The notes below the pieces were generated by a model that was given only the letters and a program-made list of their open reading frames with translations, ran no database searches and was not told the DNA's origin. Below are positions 6,372 through 9,641 of a DNA stretch of 9,641 bases, in pieces. Source of the stretch: JANNAV01 sp031384695 (GTDB lineage: Bacteria; Pseudomonadota; Alphaproteobacteria; Rhodobacterales; Rhodobacteraceae); assembly GCA_031384695.1 (NCBI GenBank), contig JANNAV010000290.1, positions 1 through 9,641 on the forward strand, read 5' to 3'. Both the position numbers and the translations under genes were made by a program. Every line of letters begins with the position of its first letter. The stretch's first letter is position 1.

Positions 6372-7979
6372 TCACGCCCGAAGTGTCATCGCCTTGCCCG
6401 ACAGAAACGCAAACCCGTTCGGCCCCAGCGTCAACCGCGTGCCCTGCCGCACTGCCTCCCCCGGCCCCACCAGACCGCGCGCGCCCGTCACCACCAATTC
6501 CACCGGTGCGGCCCCCAGATTGAAGGCGCATAAAACCTCTGCCCCCGCCGCCTTGCGCACAAAGCCAAGCACCGGCTCCGGCAGTTCGAAGAACATCGTC
6601 CGCCCGGCAATCATCGCCGGGGTATCACGGCGAAACCGCAACATGGCGCGGTAAAACTCCAGCACCGATCCCGCAACACCATCCTGTGCTGCCACATTGC
6701 GCGCCAGTTGCGGCGCTTTCACCGGCAACCATGGCTTGCCAGTGGTAAAGCCGCCCGCCGCCGTTCCATCCCACACCATCGGCGTCCGGCAGCCGTCGCG
6801 GCCCTTGTAATCCGGCCAGAAGGTGATCCCCGGCGGATCGGTCAACTCGTGGAATTCGATATCGGTTTCGGTCTGCCCCAACTCCTCGCCCTGATACAGA
6901 TAGATGGTGCCCTCAAAGCTCAGCAGCATCGCCGCCGCCAGCTTGGCCACCGCATCCTGCCCGCCGTGTTCCGACCAGCGCGATACATGCCGCACAACAT
7001 CATGGTTCGAAAACGCCCAGGCGGGCCAGCCATCCGGCGCGCCCTTGAAGAACGCCTCGATCCGCCCCCGGAAATGCGCCGCCGTGAACTTCGGCCCCAG
7101 CATGTCGAAACTATAGGCCATGTGCAGCCGGTCGGTGCCCTTGGTGTATGCCGCCATCACCTGAACCGCGCGCTTGCTTTCCCCCACCTCGCCCACCGAA
7201 GTGCGCGCGCCGTACTCATCCAGCAATGCGCGGAACCGTTGCAGAAACCCGATGTTCTCGGGTTGGGTCTTTGAATGCACCGGGTCTTGCATGAAATAGG
7301 GGATGGTATCGAACTCGATATCATTGGCGCTTTGCGGCGGGTTCGATCGCAACAACTGATCATGAAAAAAGTAGTTCACCGTATCCAGCCGGAACCCGTC
7401 CACCCCGCGTTCCAGCCAGAACCGCACCGTCGATAAAAGCCAATCCTGCACCGCCACGTTGTGGAAGTTAAAATCCGGCTGCGACGGCAGAAAATTGTGC
7501 AGATAATACTGCCGCCGCCGGCTGTCCCATTCCCAGGCCGGGCCGCCGAAATGTGACAGCCAGTTGTTGGGCGGCGTGCCGTCGGGCTGCGCGTCGGCCC
7601 AGACATACCAATCGGCCTTGTCGCCCAGCCGGCCCGCCCGGCTTGCCTTGAAGAACGGATGTTGCGAAGATGAATGCGACAGCACCTGATCAATGATTAC
7701 CTTCAACCCCAGCCCATGCGCCACCGAAATAAGCGCATCGAAATCGGCCAGCGTGCCAAACAGCGGCTCGATGTCGGTATAGTCGGAAACATCATAGCCC
7801 ATATCGGCCATCGGCGAGGTAAAGATCGGCGACAGCCAGACCGCATCCACCCCCAAGGCGGCGATATAGGACAGCCGCCGGGTGATGCCCGGCAAATCAC
7901 CGATGCCGTCGCCGTTGTCGTCCTGAAAGGACCGCGGATACACCTGATAGGTCACCGACCCGCGCCACCACTCTGCCAT
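6372..7979 (-). CDS. GH13 alpha-glucosidase (oligo-1,6-glucosidase / GH13_23-like)
   Basis: A 535-residue alpha-amylase superfamily enzyme that hydrolyses alpha-glucosides in the cytoplasm. Residues (from ATG 7979): WWRGSVTYQVYPRSF (4-18), metal-site loop DDNGDGIGDL (20-29), region I DQVLSHSS (97-104), nucleophile Asp199 in GVDGFRLDTVNYFFHD, acid/base Glu264 in SVGEVGES, transition-state Asp327 in FSNHD, and YQGEELGQ (362-369). The TVNYFFHD and GEVGES wording recalls the transglycosylating alpha-glucosidases of GH13_23. The frame is open up to an ATG at 8156, but homology begins at MAEWWRGSV; GAGGGGG (about 7992-7986) precedes ATG 7979. ATG 8018 (GAAGG ahead) is the main alternative, giving 13 more residues. 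In many relatives this gene sits among ABC-transporter genes for alpha-glucosides; here it stands alone, divergent from an MFS gene. Confidence 0.92.
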   Translation of the reverse strand: MAEWWRGSVTYQVYPRSFQDDNGDGIGDLPGITRRLSYIAALGVDAVWLSPIFTSPMADMGYDVSDYTDIEPLFGTLADFDALISVAHGLGLKVIIDQVLSHSSSQHPFFKASRAGRLGDKADWYVWADAQPDGTPPNNWLSHFGGPAWEWDSRRRQYYLHNFLPSQPDFNFHNVAVQDWLLSTVRFWLERGVDGFRLDTVNYFFHDQLLRSNPPQSANDIEFDTIPYFMQDPVHSKTQPENIGFLQRFRALLDEYGARTSVGEVGESKRAVQVMAAYTKGTDRLHMAYSFDMLGPKFTAAHFRGRIEAFFKGAPDGWPAWAFSNHDVVRHVSRWSEHGGQDAVAKLAAAMLLSFEGTIYLYQGEELGQTETDIEFHELTDPPGITFWPDYKGRDGCRTPMVWDGTAAGGFTTGKPWLPVKAPQLARNVAAQDGVAGSVLEFYRAMLRFRRDTPAMIAGRTMFFELPEPVLGFVRKAAGAEVLCAFNLGAAPVELVVTGARGLVGPGEAVRQGTRLTLGPNGFAFLSGKAMTLRA

Positions 7980-8002
7980 CACCGCCCCCTCATTCGTACC
8001 CG

Positions 8003-8018
8003 ATGTTTGCGCAATCAT
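8003..8018. promoter_or_regulatory. 16-bp near-perfect palindrome, candidate LacI-type operator for the alpha-glucosidase gene
   Basis: The sequence ATGTTTGCGCAATCAT pairs in 7 of 8 positions (half-site ATGNTTGC, centre CG, perfect core TTGCGCAA at 8007-8014). An even palindrome centred on CpG in a sugar hydrolase leader fits the LacI repressor family in general; no regulator gene is in the window. It lies 24 bases upstream of ATG 7979 and overlaps a TATGAT (8019-8014 on the minus strand) that could serve as a -10 box, so binding would block initiation or elongation. Its overlap with ATG 8018 argues for the 7979 start. Confidence 0.45.
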
Positions 8019-8067
8019 ATGGGCCTTCGTGCCCGATTGACAGGTGCCCGAAGCGCCGCTTTGGGCG

Positions 8068-8073
8068 ATTATG
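8068..8073 (-). promoter_or_regulatory. Possible -10 box of the alpha-glucosidase promoter
   Basis: On the minus strand this reads CATAAT, five of six to the sigma70 consensus, about 90 bases upstream of ATG 7979. The base stretch 16-17 upstream is a poor -35, so it would need an activator or be false. If real, it rules out the most upstream in-frame ATG (8156) as a start. TATGAT at 8019-8014 is a competing candidate. Confidence 0.3.
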
Positions 8074-8076
8074 CCG

Positions 8077-8095
8077 TATGCATGAGATGTGCATA
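8077..8095. repeat. Inverted repeat TATGCA-N7-TGCATA within a TGCAT cluster
   Basis: A perfect 6-bp inverted repeat (8077-8082 and 8090-8095) lies in the divergent control region, just upstream of the CATAAT on the minus strand. TGCAT or CGCAT recurs at 8079, 8090, 8103, 8113 and 8127, that is, at steps of 11, 13, 10 and 14 bases, near one helical turn. The arrangement resembles a multi-site operator and could serve the MFS gene, the alpha-glucosidase gene, or both. The binding protein is not identifiable. Confidence 0.35.
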
Positions 8096-8182
8096 GCCAT
8101 ACACGCATTGTGTGCATCACAAGTTTTGCATTGAACTCAGCCCATAGCACGCGCACCTTGTCTGCCCCGAACGGAGCGCGCC

Positions 8183-9418
8183 ATGACCAGATCCAGCCTC
8201 TTTACCCCCCTGTTGATCGCCGGTTGTCTGGTATTGGTGCTCAATTTCGGCATCCGGTCCAGCTTTGGCGTGTTCCAACTGCCAATCTCGCTGGAGTTTG
8301 GCTGGCCCCGGTCGGATTTCTCGCTTGCCATAGCCATTCAGAACCTGGCCTGGGGCATCGGCGCGCCGCTGTTCGGCGCTTTGGGCGAGCGGTTCGGCGA
8401 CCGTCTGGCGATCATCGCCGGGGCCCTGCTTTATTCAGCCGGGCTTTTGCTTTCAAGCTTCGCCGTCACCCCCGGCGAGCACTGGGTGCTTGAAATCCTT
8501 GTCGGATTCGGCATTGCCGGCACCGGCTTTGGCGTGATCCTTGCCATCGTCGGGCGGGCATCGTCGCCTGAAAACCGCTCGCTTTCGCTGGGGATCGCCA
8601 CCGCAATCGGCTCGGCGGGGCAGATGTTCGGGCCACCGCTTGCGGCCTATCTGCTGCAATCCCTCAGCTGGCAAAGCGTGTTCCTGATCTTTTCGGCCCT
8701 GATCCTGTGCAGCCTTTTCGCGCTGCCATTTTTGCGCGCCCCCATCACCGCTACCAAATCCGAGCTGGAAGAATCCCTCGGCACCGTGCTGAACAGGGCC
8801 TTCCGGGATCCCTCCTACATATTGATTTTCCTGGGCTTTTTCTCCTGCGGCTATCAACTTGCGTTCATCACCGCGCATTTTCCCGCGTTCGTGTCCGAGG
8901 CCTGCGCCGCGATTGATCCGGCCGGAATGCTGGCCGCCCTGGGTATCACCACCACCAAAAGTCTTGGCGCGCTGGCGATATCGGTGATCGGTTTTGCCAA
9001 TATCGGCGGGTCGATTGCGGCAGGTTATCTTGGTAAACGCTATTCCAAAAAGTACCTGCTCGCGGGCCTTTACACCGCCCGCACGCTGTTCTCTATCGCC
9101 TTCATCGTGACCGACATGACGCCGTTTTCGGTGCTGCTCTACTCCTTCGCCATGGGGAGCACATGGCTGGCCACGGTGCCGCTGACCTCGGGCCTCGTGG
9201 CGCATATCTACGGGCTGCGCTATATGGGCACGCTATACGGATTTGTGTTTCTAAGCCACCAGTTAGGCAGCTTTCTGGGGGCGTGGCTGGGCGGGCGGAT
9301 CTATGATCTGACGGCGGGCTATGGCATCGTCTGGTGGGTTGGCATCGGGGTTGGCGCGTTCTCGGCGCTGGTGCATCTGCCAATCCGCGAGCGCCCGCTG
9401 CTGGCCCAACCCGCCTGA
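8183..9418 (+). CDS. MFS transporter, MCT/OFA-like (monocarboxylate or oxalate/formate porter type)
   Basis: A 411-residue, very hydrophobic inner-membrane protein with about 12 predicted membrane spans: roughly 7-29, 48-68, 74-95, 101-124, 134-158, 162-183, then a polar central loop (185-209), 210-231, 258-282, 290-310, 313-337, 345-370 and 377-398. The N-terminal FGVFQLPISLEFGWPRSDFSLA (29-50) and motif A-like GALGERFGDR (65-74) after span 2 are typical of the monocarboxylate-porter-like MFS group (MCT/OFA/RhtX-like). Such carriers usually move small organic acids or related metabolites by proton-linked transport; the substrate here is unknown and sugar transport would be atypical for the group. 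The ATG at 8183 has CGGAG (8172-8176) six bases ahead. It is divergent from the alpha-glucosidase gene and shares its 203-bp control region, which suggests but does not prove a joint regulon. Confidence 0.88.
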   Translation: MTRSSLFTPLLIAGCLVLVLNFGIRSSFGVFQLPISLEFGWPRSDFSLAIAIQNLAWGIGAPLFGALGERFGDRLAIIAGALLYSAGLLLSSFAVTPGEHWVLEILVGFGIAGTGFGVILAIVGRASSPENRSLSLGIATAIGSAGQMFGPPLAAYLLQSLSWQSVFLIFSALILCSLFALPFLRAPITATKSELEESLGTVLNRAFRDPSYILIFLGFFSCGYQLAFITAHFPAFVSEACAAIDPAGMLAALGITTTKSLGALAISVIGFANIGGSIAAGYLGKRYSKKYLLAGLYTARTLFSIAFIVTDMTPFSVLLYSFAMGSTWLATVPLTSGLVAHIYGLRYMGTLYGFVFLSHQLGSFLGAWLGGRIYDLTAGYGIVWWVGIGVGAFSALVHLPIRERPLLAQPA

Positions 9419-9641
9419 AGGCGCGCCACGGCAGGCAGCCTGATACCGGCCTTAACCATTTGCGGTGCCGTGGCCCCGCCCACCCCCATTGCCCCGCCCC
9501 AACGCTTAGGCTAGAGCGTGTTGCGTACAAAACGGTTCAACCCCTTGTTAGCAACAAGCAAAAATACCAAAAAGGTGTTGTCTTTGTTTTAAATAAAAAA
9601 GTATAAGATTGATTGTAAAACGCTCAAAAAGGCCCAGAACT
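9419..9641. other. Gene-free tail with abrupt AT-rich segment
   Basis: No credible gene is seen after the MFS stop. The first part is GC-rich and contains a 9-bp inverted repeat GCCACGGCA/TGCCGTGGC (9425-9433 and 9466-9474, 32-base loop) without a T-run, a TTAACCAT octamer (9452-9459), and a bulged dyad ACGCT...AGCGT (9502-9519). From about 9530 composition changes sharply: 33 G/C in the 101 bases 9541-9641. A small perfect hairpin CTTGTT-AGC-AACAAG lies at 9544-9558. I see no canonical intrinsic terminator for the MFS gene. Confidence 0.7.
9578..9607 (+). promoter_or_regulatory. Possible sigma70-like promoter reading out of the window
   Basis: TTGTCT (9578-9583, four of six to the -35 consensus), an 18-base spacer, and TATAAG (9602-9607, five of six to the -10) lie in the AT-rich tail. 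AT-rich DNA produces such matches easily, so this is weak; the promoted gene would lie to the right of the window. Confidence 0.3.

Noticed and set aside
7980..8156. N-terminal extension of the alpha-glucosidase from ATG 8156
   Set aside because: The extension lies across the divergent control region, has no family resemblance, and would place the start upstream of both candidate -10 boxes.
9452..9459. TTAACCAT octamer resembling a CtrA half-site
   Set aside because: A single 8-base match without a positioned partner half-site or a visible target gene in the window is not enough.
9425..9474. 9-bp inverted repeat after the MFS gene considered as its terminator
   Set aside because: The loop is 32 bases and C-rich sequence rather than a T-run follows, so it does not fit an intrinsic terminator.
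9334..9606. 90-codon + frame overlapping the MFS gene end and running into the AT-rich tail
   Set aside because: Most of it is out of frame within the MFS gene or in non-coding tail; Arg/Pro-rich then Lys/Val-rich, with no motif.

Overview
The window reads as a chromosomal stretch of a GC-rich alphaproteobacterium, most likely a member of the Rhodobacterales/Roseobacter group. This is an inference from the high-GC codon usage, a Hint_2-type Hedgehog/intein-like protein of the kind abundant in that order, a GTTC-N7-GTTC direct repeat (the alphaproteobacterial LexA box pattern), and sugar genes with Rhodobacteraceae-like sequences. No rRNA, tRNA, CRISPR array, transposase or phage gene was seen.

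Bases 1-4918 (+ strand) hold a tightly packed sugar operon of five genes: an SDR sugar dehydrogenase cut by the left window edge, 2-dehydro-3-deoxygalactonokinase (dgoK), 2-dehydro-3-deoxy-6-phosphogalactonate aldolase (dgoA), an SMP-30/gluconolactonase-family lactonase, and a GH42 beta-galactosidase. Each of the four junctions is a 4-bp ATGA stop/start overlap. Together the genes spell out the oxidative De Ley-Doudoroff route: GH42 releases galactose from beta-galactosides, the SDR oxidises galactose to the lactone, the lactonase opens it to galactonate, a dehydratase not in this window gives 2-keto-3-deoxygalactonate, DgoK phosphorylates it, and DgoA cleaves it to pyruvate and glyceraldehyde 3-phosphate. 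The SDR has Asn (AAT, 372-374) where the catalytic Lys of the YxxxK motif is expected.

Bases 4919-5306 carry no gene. They contain three tandem, 35-bp-spaced, strong hairpin+TTTT units (intrinsic terminators reading +), then a GTTC-N7-GTTC box and a GC-rich hairpin ahead of the next gene. Bases 5307-6371 (+) encode a Hint-domain protein of unknown function. Its stop codon abuts the stop codon of a converging GH13 alpha-glucosidase-like gene (6372-7979, -) with no base between them.

Bases 7980-8182 are a divergent control region between the GH13 gene and an MFS transporter gene (8183-9418, +). It contains a 16-bp near-perfect palindrome in the GH13 leader and a cluster of TGCAT elements. After the MFS gene, 9419-9641 has no convincing gene; from about 9530 the sequence becomes strikingly AT-rich (33 G/C of 101 bases in 9541-9641) and contains a possible sigma70-like promoter pointing out of the window.

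The most interesting signals are the SDR Lys-to-Asn change, the triple terminator array, the possible SOS box in front of the Hint-domain gene, and the palindromic operator candidate of the alpha-glucosidase gene.
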